This document shows, in pieces, positions 8,168 through 19,400 of a stretch of 34,774 nucleotides of DNA (the stretch's first letter is position 1; each line of letters begins with the position of its first letter). The position numbers and the translations under genes are program-made. This DNA comes from Lachnospiraceae bacterium (GTDB lineage: Bacteria > Bacillota > Clostridia > Lachnospirales > Lachnospiraceae): assembly GCA_024685005.1 (NCBI GenBank), contig JAIKWF010000092.1, positions 1 to 34,774 on the forward strand. The letters are read 5' to 3'. Below the pieces are notes generated by a model, which was not told the DNA's origin, made no database searches, and saw only the letters and a list, made by a program, of their open reading frames with translations.

Positions 8168-8195
8168 GTTATATGTATCGTCTTAATTGTATCAA
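8168..8195 (-). promoter_or_regulatory. Sigma-A-type promoter of the major pilin
   Basis: Minus-strand -35 TTGATA (8195-8190) and -10 TATAAC (8173-8168) are separated by 16 bp. The start would lie near 8161, giving a leader of about 90 nt. No match to a c-di-GMP riboswitch was recognised in this leader. Confidence 0.6.
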
Positions 8196-8266
8196 AGCTT
8201 TAGGGGCATGTAAAGAATCCCACTTGTTATTTAACGTTTTTTTGCATCTTAATCGATTTCGTTTCA

Positions 8267-9208
8267 TTAGTAGGTGGTATCAAAGGATGTGGTGTCCTCT
8301 GCCTTGTAATATACCTCGTTCTGAAGCGGGATCATGCTGCTTCTGGAATAGATGGGATCCGTCACATCCGCCACATCTCCGCTCTCCGGCATATCGTATA
8401 CTTTCACGGTCACAAGAACGCCTCTTACTACTTCCTGTCCCCCTTCCGAAGCGGACTCGATGTCAAACTCCAGGGTGATGGGCAGGCCCTGATACAGCTC
8501 TGCAGGAAGCCTGTCTTCCACATCCCACAGCACGGATCCTCCGTCGGGAACACCGTGGTAGGTATCCCGAATGGAGCTGGCCGGATAAACTCTGTCCATA
8601 AAAAGATTTCGCAAAGCGTCCGTCTCTTCTTTTCCGTTCTTTAAATAATAACGGGCGCAAAGCTGGCCGGCGGTGATCCGGGCCGAAAGATCTCCATCCG
8701 ATTTCAGGATCCCGTCGGTATCCACCATCCATGTGGCGCTTGCCAGGCCTTTGGCATCCATCTGCTCCATCAGCAGGCCGTCTTTTTCATTGGCCTGCAA
8801 AAATTCTATGCTCTCTCCGTGATATACGTTTTTCGTGCTGCCGTCGGGCATGGTCCGGTCTGTCTTTGCGGTTACCGTTTTCCCTGCTCCGTCCCGAAGC
8901 TTCACGTAACCTTTTCGTTCCCTTCCGTCGGCGAAACTGCCGGAGCCCTGCATCCTGCGGATATCCTCCCTGATTTCCTTTGTCACGGTGTCGGAAACGG
9001 AATACACGTTCATGAGCTTTTGTTCATTGTAATAGGTTAATACCGCATTGGAAAGCACCATAGTCACGGTGGTCAGGAAAATCGCCAGCAGCAAAAAAGA
9101 GACCACCAGCTCAACCATGGTGGTTCCGCTCTGCTGTACCAGAATTTCCCGGATTCCGGCTGCCTTTATGGGGCCCCTGGGGCTTTTTCCCCTGTTCCTT
9201 TCCTTCAT
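8267..9208 (-). CDS. Minor prepilin, large type (type II/IV pseudopilin-like)
   Basis: 313 residues. A 28-residue basic leader precedes 'SG|TTMVELVVSFLLLAIFLTTV'. Glu+5 is kept but residue +1 is Thr instead of Phe or Met, an atypical class III site. The following region is a long hydrophilic domain, 'VYSVSDTVTKEIREDIRRMQ' then beta-rich sequence. The size and layout resemble a GspJ/PilW-like minor pilin that caps the fibre (inference). The ATG at 9208 has a GGAGCAGG site. It is 14 bp after the 127-residue prepilin gene. No terminator follows it, so transcripts may run through into the major pilin region. Confidence 0.82.
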   Translation of the reverse strand: MKERNRGKSPRGPIKAAGIREILVQQSGTTMVELVVSFLLLAIFLTTVTMVLSNAVLTYYNEQKLMNVYSVSDTVTKEIREDIRRMQGSGSFADGRERKGYVKLRDGAGKTVTAKTDRTMPDGSTKNVYHGESIEFLQANEKDGLLMEQMDAKGLASATWMVDTDGILKSDGDLSARITAGQLCARYYLKNGKEETDALRNLFMDRVYPASSIRDTYHGVPDGGSVLWDVEDRLPAELYQGLPITLEFDIESASEGGQEVVRGVLVTVKVYDMPESGDVADVTDPIYSRSSMIPLQNEVYYKAEDTTSFDTTY

Positions 9209-9222
9209 TTTTCCTGCTCCGC

Positions 9223-9606
9223 TTAGTGGTTATAGATCCAGATCCCGGCAGTTTGGGACTGCCCCTCCGAGTCTGTATAAGGCACATCTTTTTTTGCAAT
9301 ATCCGCCGTCACTGTGGATGTATTCCCCCCTGCATCCGCAAAGGTTATGGTAAATTCTCCGCTTTTCGTCAGATGGTAGGGATCAGAAGACGGGGTTTTC
9401 TGAAATGCCGTCTGCACCGCTTCCTCGTAGCGCTCGTTTTCTCTTCCGATGTCCGCTGCCTTTCCCATCATCTGGGAAGAAAAACGGATGCAGTGATACA
9501 AAAGGCCAAAGAGTATGGTCAGAAGCAAAAATGCGATCATCACTTCTGTCATGGCCATGCCTTGGCATCCCATATGAAGTTTTTCTTCCTGTCTGCCTTT
9601 TCTCAT
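9223..9606 (-). CDS. Minor prepilin, small type
   Basis: 127 residues. The leader ends in 'CQG|MAMTEVMIAFLLLTILFGLLY', with Met+1 and Glu+5, so it is a good PilD substrate. A short globular domain follows ('GEFTITFADAGGNTSTVTADIA'). The layout resembles GspI/PilV-type minor pilins. The ATG at 9606 has GAAGGA upstream at a long spacing. It lies between the GspK/PilX-like gene (32 bp upstream) and the larger minor prepilin, giving a conserved-style block of three minor pilins. Confidence 0.8.
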   Translation of the reverse strand: MRKGRQEEKLHMGCQGMAMTEVMIAFLLLTILFGLLYHCIRFSSQMMGKAADIGRENERYEEAVQTAFQKTPSSDPYHLTKSGEFTITFADAGGNTSTVTADIAKKDVPYTDSEGQSQTAGIWIYNH

Positions 9607-9638
9607 GCTATAGTTATTCCTTCGTTTTTATTTCGTGA

Positions 9639-10202
9639 TCAGTAATAGCTTCGAAAATCCATCTTGCAGGTTTTTCCCACGGCGTCCGTGCCAAGCACCA
9701 CATCAAATCCAATGGTACAGGAGGCCATTTTTTTATCCTCCTCATTGATATTTACCGTAAGAAACAGTCTGCATTTATCGGTACCCGCCCGTTTTTTCCG
9801 GATCCGAAGCTGCAGGGAGCCAAAGCTCTCCGAACCAGCCCCCGTACTACGGCTTACTTCATCATATTGCTTCTCCGGCATCTCCACGGGTTTTGTATCG
9901 TCTCCGAAGAGGGTTTCATCTGCCGCGAAGCAGATGATCTGTTCATACAGGTCCGCAGGGTGGGCGGGAACAGACTTTGCGTTCCCGTCCCCCACTTTGG
10001 ACCGGATCATTTCACAAAAGGAATAGGCCTGCTGATAATATCCCACATCCCGCCGGCCGTCCCGCACCGATGCCACGGTCTGATAGGCTCCTGCGATCAT
10101 GGTAAGAGCCAGGATCATCAAAACCATCATAACGCAAACCACTACAACCATGGCAGCGCCGCGCTCATTTCTATGATTCCTTTCTCCCGGGTATCTAATC
10201 AT
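9639..10202 (-). CDS. PilX/GspK-like minor pilin lacking Glu+5
   Basis: 187 residues. The N-terminus 'NERG|AAMVVVVCVMMVLMILALTMI' is a pilin-type helix, but position +5 is Val, not Glu. In the GspK and PilX families 'RGxALVxVL' starts are common, and GspK lacks Glu+5, which suits a subunit at the very tip that need not dock on a subunit above it. Later sequence includes 'RRDVGYYQQAYSFCEMIRSKV', typical of PilX-like proteins after the helix. The ATG at 10202 has AGAGGA. It is the first gene after the giant prepilin, across a 198-bp structured gap. Family placement is by pattern, not by search. Confidence 0.75.
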   Translation of the reverse strand: MIRYPGERNHRNERGAAMVVVVCVMMVLMILALTMIAGAYQTVASVRDGRRDVGYYQQAYSFCEMIRSKVGDGNAKSVPAHPADLYEQIICFAADETLFGDDTKPVEMPEKQYDEVSRSTGAGSESFGSLQLRIRKKRAGTDKCRLFLTVNINEEDKKMASCTIGFDVVLGTDAVGKTCKMDFRSYY

Positions 10203-10246
10203 GGGGTTCCTCTCAGTCAGGTTTTTTCTTCTTCGTTATCATTCTT

Positions 10247-10351
10247 CCGGCAACAGGACTTTCACCGGTTCGGATACAACATATGCTTGTCTCCTGCCGG
10301 TCCGTGTCACACAACATCCTGCCTGTCTTTCTCCGGTTCAGATGTTGCCGG
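10247..10351 (-). repeat. Structured intergenic element between giant prepilin and PilX-like gene
   Basis: CCGGCAACA at 10247-10255 and its complement TGTTGCCGG at 10343-10351 bracket the element. Inside are two 17-nt direct copies (10259-10275 and 10327-10343) that differ at three positions; on the transcribed strand they carry GAACCGGwGAAAGwC. There is no clear T-run, so it is not a plain terminator. It may be an mRNA structure that sets expression of the minor pilins below the giant gene. Function unknown. Confidence 0.45.
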
Positions 10352-10400
10352 ATCATACAATCATATCTTTCATGGGTGTATGCCCGGTGTAGCTGTCGAA

Positions 10401-13400
10401 CTAGGTCTCCGGCAATCTCACCCGCAGACTCTTGCTGTAGGCTGCCTTCAACTCATCGGAGGCATCCTCCGGGATCGCTGCATCGATTACGGTGATCTCC
10501 ACTTCATAATCGTATGCGGCAGGATCCGCGCCGTCATATACGTCTGCGGCCGGCGGGATGGTATAGCTGTTGCCTGTGACAACTTCCGTCTTTGTGACAA
10601 CCTCTCTCTCGCTTCCTGCAGGCTGCGGCGTTTCGTTGCCGCTCACCGTAGGAACGGAGTTACCGCTGACGGTGGGATCCGTCTTATCTTTTTCATAATA
10701 GGTCAGCTGGATCCTGTAAGCATGGTCTGCAGATGCTCCGCTGGTCCATTCCACAGTGCCGTTTGCCGGGTCTGTTTCCGTCAGATCTTCGATCTTCGTG
10801 ATCGTGACGGTCGAATCGATGCGAAGCGGATTTTCGGTATCGTTATTTGCGTAAGATGCTTTCTTTACGCCGTAAAATGCGGTGGCATCCGCAAGAGAGG
10901 CTGCATAGAAATAAATGGGTTCTGCTACGCTGCCACCTGTCTTTATCTCTCCGTCTTCTTCATAACTTCCGCCTACAAAAGTGAGGATTCCGTTTTCTCT
11001 TGCAAATCCTGCCTTCTCCGCAACCTCTTTGCTGACAGGAAGCCAGCTGCGAACCTTTTTGTCCGGTTTGGCCACATTGTTATTGTGACAAACCATTGCG
11101 GACCACCAGCAGGTCACCTTGAAATCATGATAGTCTTTCAGATCCAACCCGGTGGCATCATCCGATGTTACCGAAAGATCGATGTCATAATCCTTCAGGG
11201 TCCAGTTACCCGTTCCCTTATCCAGGTAGCGGTCTGTCTGCAGATACAGGGTTACCTCTTTTCCATCCGCATCTTTTGCAGTCAGCTCCGTGGTAATATA
11301 CTGGGCATCATTAGCCGAATGAGCGGAGGTGCTCAGCACACCGTGATAGGTGATCTTTTCCCTTCCGCCTTCCTCGGTATAGGTCATGGTCTCATTTTTC
11401 AGGGCGCTGAGGTTCATGTAGGTCTCCCATCCGCTGATGGATGTCTTCAGACGAAGCTGTCCCTGATCTACATGGAGGTATTCCTCCGATCTGCAGTAGC
11501 CTTCTGCCGCTGCATACGCTGTCATCTTAGGACGGGATCCGTCTGCAGCAAGATCTATAGCATAAACAGCAACGGGCTGGGAAGCATCCGGCTGTGCGGA
11601 AAGATCTATCAGGTGCTGTGACCGCGGATGGGCATTGCCGTCCTTAAGCTCGATGGTTACGGTTGCATCCGTTCCCTCAAATGCCTCCGGATTGGTCAGA
11701 TATGCCACCCAGTTTCCGTCTCTCTTCCAGCGCACGATCTCAAACTGCGGCATGGGCAGTCTTACCTGTCTGAAGTAGTAATCCGGCTTATCCGTTCCCA
11801 AAGAAAGATCTGTAATAAAGCCTTCTTTTCTGGTGGGATGTGCATCGGCTAACTTTTTACCTGTCTTAAAGTAGGTATAGACAGGGCCTGTTCCGGTGGC
11901 GCCATACCAAAGGTCTACCGAAAGCTTGGTATAAGCTGCTCTTTCTTCATCCGTCAGGTTCGCAAGATCTGCTGCGGTAAATTCCACATCTCCGGATTCA
12001 CCTTCCGCAAGTTCGATCTCTTTTCTGGCAAGGGTGTGCTCCACGATTTGATCCTGGCCGCCTTCGCTGACGGTCTTCTGTCCGATGAGCTCTGCCACAA
12101 ATACCTGCTTGCAACTATTTGCAGGTGACAGATCCCGTCTGGGATTGCCGCCATCCTGACCGTATTCGATAAACTCCACGGTGCCCTTGTAATAAGGATC
12201 CGCAAGGTCATCCAGGCGATCCGTGACCGTATCATTCTTCCAGCCGTAAGCCATACCGTTAGGACAGGTGATCTTCGGTACATAGATGTCTTTTGTTACC
12301 GTTCTGGTTCGGACACCGTTTGCCTTGGCACAGAAGGTGATATTTCCGATGGTTGTATTGTTCTGATAGGAAGCAAGCAGCGGGATGGCATGCTGCAGGA
12401 CTTTATCTTCGTCATCTGCAAGATCAGCCGCCGTAAAGGTCATCTGCTGGTTCCCCGCCGTGTTCTTATAAGCACAGAGGATGAAGCCGTCCATATCCAA
12501 AAAGTCCTGATAGTCTTCCATGTTCTTTACATGGAGCATCCACTCATCACCATAGGCGACAATCTCCATATCCGGCACAGGCATATCAATGGTCCTGTGG
12601 AAATACAAAGGATCTGCGGGCCCTTCGGAAAGATCCGTGATAAAGCCTGTGGTCCGGCGTTTTTTATCTGCTCTTGCCGCAGTGGTCTTCGTATACTGAT
12701 ATACGTCTCCATGGCCTGCGGATGCATACCAGATCTCCACGCCAAACTCTTTATACTTTGAAAGATCCACGCCGGAGGGTACATCATAGTATCCCAGGGT
12801 TACCGGCAGGGACTGTCCTGCTTCCAGGGCATATTCTTTTCTTGCTACGGTTTCATGATAGGAAACGGTGCCGTCATCCACTACACCGTAAAGCTCGGCA
12901 CGGAAGATCTGTGCCACAGGCGGTATGAGGGATGTATCATCCATATCAAATGCATTGTAATGCAGGGTTGTTCTGTAGGAGGGCTTGCCCGGTGTATCGT
13001 TCAGGTGTTCCTGGGTCTCCGCATCATCCCCGTAGGTAAAGTCCATCTGGGGCTGCGGCTTAGCCGGAACATAAACCGTCATAACGGAAGCGCTTGCGGA
13101 AAGAACATCCGTAGCATCCGCATAAACGCGCAGTACCATATCCTTTTGCCCCAGGCCTAACTGTGAAGTACAGATAACGTAATTGGTAAGCAGGCTGCTG
13201 TCTTCATCCAGCGTCATCTTATCTCCCGACAGGCTGGCGCCAGTGTTTTTATTCTTATTGGAAACATAAGCTCCCACCTTCAGATCTGCCCGGCCGATAT
13301 AAGGTGCAAAGTCCTGCACATTGGTCAGATGCAATACCCAGTCGCCGCCGTATTCCACGATCTCAAACTTGGGCGTAGGAAGCTTGTTTTTCAGTTTCAC

Positions 13401-16400
13401 ATAGCTGGTATAGGTTCCCTCTGTCACCTGGGAATACAGGGTAGAACGGGTATCTTTTGCCCGCACAACCGCATAATAGATCTTGGCAGGATCGTCCATC
13501 AGACCATCCGGGGTTGTAAAGGTGGTAAGGGCCGCTGCCGCTGTCTTGTTTTCTACTTTTTTCGGCGAGATGCCGTTGTAAGTACTTGTATCCTGGTCAT
13601 AATTTGCAAGGCTGAACTCTTCATCCAGGGCAAAGTACTCGATCCGCACATCAAAGTTTTCGGCGGAGGTAATATTGGAACCATCCTCTGCTACCACTTC
13701 CCAGGTAGCACGGTAGTATCCATTGGCTGCATCCTCTTTGGCATCCAGGTTGATCACTTTGTCCGCCAGATCATTCTGCTTAATGGAGTCGATCATGCGG
13801 ATATACTTGCGATCCAGCAGGTACCAGTCCATATCGAACTCATCGGTAAAAGGCATGCGGCTTCCCGAAATACCGTCTGTGCCAAGACGCAGCGCTTCCC
13901 GGTAGTTATGATAGATGGAAAGAGGTTTTGTGTAGGTCCGTCCGCTTTCCGCAGGATTTTCGTCAAACTCATAGACCACCGGTCCGAACACTTCATCCGT
14001 GGCGTCGTTTTCGTCCGTTTCATACAGATGCTGACGGATCACCTTTTTATCTCCCACATAGGACAGATAACCGTTTTTCCCATTCAGCTGGGTGATCTGA
14101 TAGCCGCCCTGCTGCCAGGTAAGTATATGACGATCTGTCCGGCTTTCTCCGTCTGCTGCTGTCAGGCCATAGAGTCTGTGGGCATTGGCATAACGGTCCG
14201 GCTCCTGAGCCAGATAATCCAGAGCATCTCCGGTTGCCGTATTGTTGTTAAAGGAAACCCGCTTGATCTGGGCGCTTTCCGTTGCATCCGAGCTGGCAGC
14301 CGATACCGTGGTGTCGATCTTCTTACGGCTTCCGTCCAGGCCCTTGATCCGGGGGAACAATTTATCATTGGCCTTCATATAATGGAAAGATTTTTCGTCA
14401 ATGTAAAAATTGTATCCGCAAAGGGCTGTGTATGATTGCTTGGGGATGTCACGCAGAACTTTATATCTGCCTTCCTGTGCGGAGTTATTGCCTCTGAATC
14501 GAACGCTCAGATTGTTTCTGGCGCTCAGATAGCCGATCCCTTCATCCCTGTCGATACCGGCCAGCACACCGCTGCTGTAGTCGCTGTCCCGATTAATGTT
14601 ACCATTTGCAACCGATTCGTAGAGTCCTCCGTTCCTGTAGAAAAATGAGGAATAATTCCTGTTTCCGTCCAGATTGACCACAAGGGAATTGGCCTTCAAC
14701 TGACCGGAACCGCCTCTGGAACTGAATCCTCCGATCCTGGATATGATCCCCGCAACGGTACCGTGACAATAGATCACGGAATCGGCACTGTTTAAACAGT
14801 CTTTGACATTGATGACATAGATCTCTTCCACGTTTTCCGCAGAGATTTCACCCACAATTCCTCCGGCCTCATTGGCCATAAAGAGGGCATTTTTGCTGGT
14901 TGCAGTTCTTGTTATATGGCTGACGCCCCGCATGGGGAGATTGATAACGCCATAATTGTTACAGGATATGATATTGCAGGGTGCATCGGGGTTCAGCTCT
15001 ACCATGTGGCTTACAATACCACCGGCTGTTCCGTTCCAGCCGCCGCCGTCCGATCGTCTCTTGCCGTAACCCCAGAAATGGTTATCACTGTATCCCGTTA
15101 CCAGGGTACCGAAGTTGTAGCACTCTGCCACGGTTCCGCCGTTTTTCACCCACTGGCAGATGATCCCGCCTGCGTTATTGCCGAACATATTAACGACTTT
15201 CCCCGCATTCAGACATCCTGACACGATCCAGTCTGTACCGGTTTCGTTCAGCTGTGTCCCGATGACGCCGCCCACATAATGATACTTGTGGAAATAGGAT
15301 TCCTGGTCGGACACGGAAAAAGAATCCGTGGAGGGAGAAAGCTCTCTGCGCACATAGGCCAGATTCATATTAAAGCTGAAGGCATGATCGGAGACATTCT
15401 CTCCCGCAATACCTCCCGTGGCCGTATATTGCTGTCTGGGCAGATAGGTTTCCACCAGCCATTTTCCGCTGCAGCAATATAAAAGATCCGCACCGGATCC
15501 GTTATAACCGGTGATGCCTCCCACATGTCCCGTTCCGTTTGAAGAAGTGATGATCACCGTATTGTCTGAAGCATCGTAGCTTTGTGTAAATGCATCGAGG
15601 TGTATGGATGCATCTGCGGGGGTAGGGTTTTTCGGAAGGGCGTTAACAGCCTCCGTTCCTATGGTAAGGTTCGAATCTTTCAGATCTCCGATCCGCTCTC
15701 TTACGTTTGCTACAAGATCTGCACTATAGGGCTTTTGCAGCATTTCCCGGAGCGTCTGCGCAGCAAACGCGGTGCGTTCTCTCTGTTTGATGGATGCATC
15801 CGCTTCCCCGATCTGCCCCGTTGCTTCCATGGCTGCATCTATGGCAGCGATCCGGCTGGCGCGGTCTTGCCTGAAGCCGTCTGTTGCCACGAATCCGTCA
15901 TCGGAATCCGTCGGAAAACTGCCGCCGGCAGCTGCTTCGAGATAGTGCGCTATGTTATCATAAAATGCCATATCGGCAGCAGGGTCATTCATCTGCTCCT
16001 GACACAGGGCAGACAAAAGCCTGCGCCCTGCCACGGGTTTTGCCGCAGGGCTCATGCCGATCATGATATAGTCTCTAGCCGCATCCATATCTTCCTGCAG
16101 CATCAGATTTTTATCCGTATAACCGCAGTGGAGGATCCGTCCTCTGTTCAGACCGCTGACCCCGCCGATCAGACCGTTTTTCACTTCCACAATGCTCTGT
16201 CTTTCCATTACAGTGTGGCCTGTCTGGTCTTTCTCCTCATTGCCGTTTGCATCCCATTTATAATGCGCAGTCAGATAGCAGTCGGTGATATTTGCGCCCT
16301 CCTCATTGCTTCCGCATATACCGCCGACGGCGCTGCTCCTTGCAATGATCTGTGCCTGGTCACTTTCCGCAGTAAAATATCCAACTCCGTTTGCATAGAT

Positions 16401-19400
16401 CCTTCCGCCTACTACATAGCAACCCTTAACAAGCGGTGTGCGGGGATTTTGCATTTTTTTGTCTGTTCTGTTGATCGCAGTGATACCACCGTAGCACATC
16501 CCCACAGAACTGCTAAGCCCGGGCTGTCTGATAATTCCGCTGAAGATACACTGTTTTACAATGCCGCTGTTTTCGCCCAGGATACCGCCCACGTATCTGG
16601 CCTGTCCCGCCGAAAAATCGATGGATGATTCAAGATGTTTTACCACGCCGCAGCTGTGGTTGATCCCGGCTACGCCGCCGATGGTCATATTTTCCCTGTC
16701 AGAAGAATATTCCAGATAAGGACCTACAATACCGCCGTTGATGACACCATAGTTGATTCCCGCAAGGTAGCCGATGCTATTCATTTCATTGCCCACAATG
16801 AGGATGGTCTTGTCATCCCCCATGGTATGTCCGTTTCCAAGGCTGATCTGTTCTCCCGCGGTGGCAGCCACGCTGCAGTCAAGGATCACGCCGTCCTCAT
16901 GGTTCACACTGGTGATCCCGCCTGCCACAGTTTCATTACCGTCTATCTTCGGGAAGTATCCCAAAGGCCTGTCACTGTCTGCGTCTGTTCTGTCAATGAC
17001 ACAGTTTTTGATAAATCCGTAGTTTTCCGAAGCGATACCGGCAGAGACTCCTCTGTAGGCCTTCAAATCGCCGTAGCTGATGCAGTCATCCAGATAGCCG
17101 CCGGGTCCGTTTACGCCCAGAATACCGCCCACGTAATCGCCTCCGCAAACGGTTCCGTAGTTTCTTCCGCCCGTTACCTGGGCTTTGAGCTGATCCCCTA
17201 TGAAATGATCCCCTTCCGTATCCGTTACCTGCATGATACCGACAGGAACCGAAGCGATAAGGTTACCGGCAATACCTCCGGTAAAGCAGGTATCGGGATC
17301 ATTTTTCGTCTGATTGATATTGGTATGATTTTCCAAAGACCATTCCCAGTTGGCAAACACGTCTTCGGTTTCGATCTGCGGCGTTTCTGCGTGCTCATAG
17401 GAAGGATCTGCCTTCCGGAGGGGCATTTTGGCAAGATATCCTTCTGCTTCGCTCTTTTGCTCTTTCTCCTTTGTCTCCGATCCGCTAAGACCGATAGACG
17501 GCTGATCTGTCAGAGCAGTTGCCTCCGATACATCGTCCCACACAAAACCGAACATACCGCCGATGCCGTAAGCATAAGCATCTGCGCCGGTCTGATCAAA
17601 GATATCGCCTCTGCCGCTCTCTTCTGCTTTCGCCGTCACTTTGGCAAACTTCGGCTTGGAAGATCCCTGCTCTGTTCCTCCCAGGGTCGCTGTCAGCGTT
17701 CCTGCGGTATACAGCCTGTCATGGCTCTGCAGATCCTTGCCGGCCTGCTTCTTTTTCATGGAAAGGGTTCCCGCCAGCATTCCGATGCCGCAGCCCTTCT
17801 TCTTATCCGGCGTTGCCATCTGATAGATGGTGGCATCCAGAAGACATTTATCGTCCACATAGATTTCCTGCATGGAGCCTTCGTCCCTGCCGCACAAAAT
17901 ACCGCAGGCACTTAAGCTATCGCTGCAAACAGGGAAGGAGTCATCTGTAGCAAGGCTTCCTGCTTTTTCTTTGGAAAGATAAACAGCGGACGCATTTCGA
18001 AGGCTCAGCCGTCTGATCATTCCTTTGGAAGTTGCAAAGATACCGATCTGCCCTGCCGTATTCTCGGCACTGCCGCTAAGGAGCCTGCCCTGGGCATCTC
18101 TGGGATACTCCACGCAGGATGCATTGGTAAGCTTTACATCGTACAGGCCGAACCCGTCGCCGTCAAGAATGCTCTTTGCTGAGAGCTCGGGAATGGTTAC
18201 AAATGAAGCATCCGCCGGAAGGATCCGGGAATAGCCTCCGCTGCGGATCTTATAAATTTGGGCGTTGGTAAAATACAGATCCCGGGTAAGAGTATAGCTG
18301 TAGGCTTGATCTGCGTGATCTCTGCCGTGGGCTTTTTCCGCAAACCGCAGGTTGTAAAGATGCCTGTTATTGGCAATATGATAGTTGCCACTTGAAACAG
18401 TCTCCTCTCCGTCCGCCGGAGCAGGATTCAGATAATCCGTAGCAAAAAGATCATTTTCGGTGTTGGATTTTTTGCTGCCGCTGCCTGAAAGAGCCGCACC
18501 TGCTCTCGAGGAAGCAGCTACATTGACAACCGCATACATCAGGGCCGGATCATCAGGCATGAAGCGACAAATGCTAAGGCCCTTTTTATCGGTTTTGCCC
18601 GCCTGATCCTCATCGGATAACTGGGCAAGGCTCAGAGAATCTGTCTGCTGGTCCAGAAGAATGGTCAGATCCATATCATCGGGGTCCGCAGCCGGATTCT
18701 GTGTTTTTTTGTATCCTACATAGAAGGTGTATTTATCCGGCAAAAGGGTACCGGAGCCGTCCATAACGGAAAGGGATTTGGGCACGGGAGCTTTCTCCAC
18801 GCCGCTTTCAAAAAGCCCCAGCATATCCGTTTTACCGGGCTCGAACTTCACGCTGAAGACCTTTTGGTCTCCCGCATCCGTCTTTTTGTAAAAATCAATA
18901 ATATAGTCCGTGTAGTTTTCCAGATTGGCAGTTTCGGAATGGAAATCCAGATGCAGGGTTTCCTCGTTGTAGAGCATAGCTTCCTTAACCTCGATCTCTT
19001 CATCCGAAGTTTCCAGCCTTGCCACATTCACCTGATCGGCACCAAAATATCCGACGCAGTATTCGCTTCGCTCGGAGGGTGAACGGGTATCCTTCGCTCC
19101 GTCCTTGTAGATAGCATAGCTGCCGCGGACCACGGAGGCATGATTGCCATATTCATAACCCGTAGCCCAGTCCGAATAGAATGCGGAATAGACCTTTTTG
19201 GCCGTCATATCAAGCTCTAAGACTACACTGCCATCCATGGAACCGGCGTCCGTAAGATAAGGACCGATCAGCTTATAAAGAAGGGGATTTTGATCGATAC
19301 CGCCGCTGCTCACCTTCAGATAGGCATACTCATGCTGCTGATCGTGCAGATCATCCTCAATAGGAAGGCCGTACTGAGTCTTCTGCGCCTCGGCCACCAT

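Noticed and set aside
9867-11621. Long plus-strand open frame (584 codons), with similar long ones at 15582-16628 and 16635-17915
   Set aside because: They are antisense to the giant prepilin and its neighbours, have Cys/His/Ile-rich improbable composition, and no ribosome sites; they are by-products of the codon bias on the other strand.
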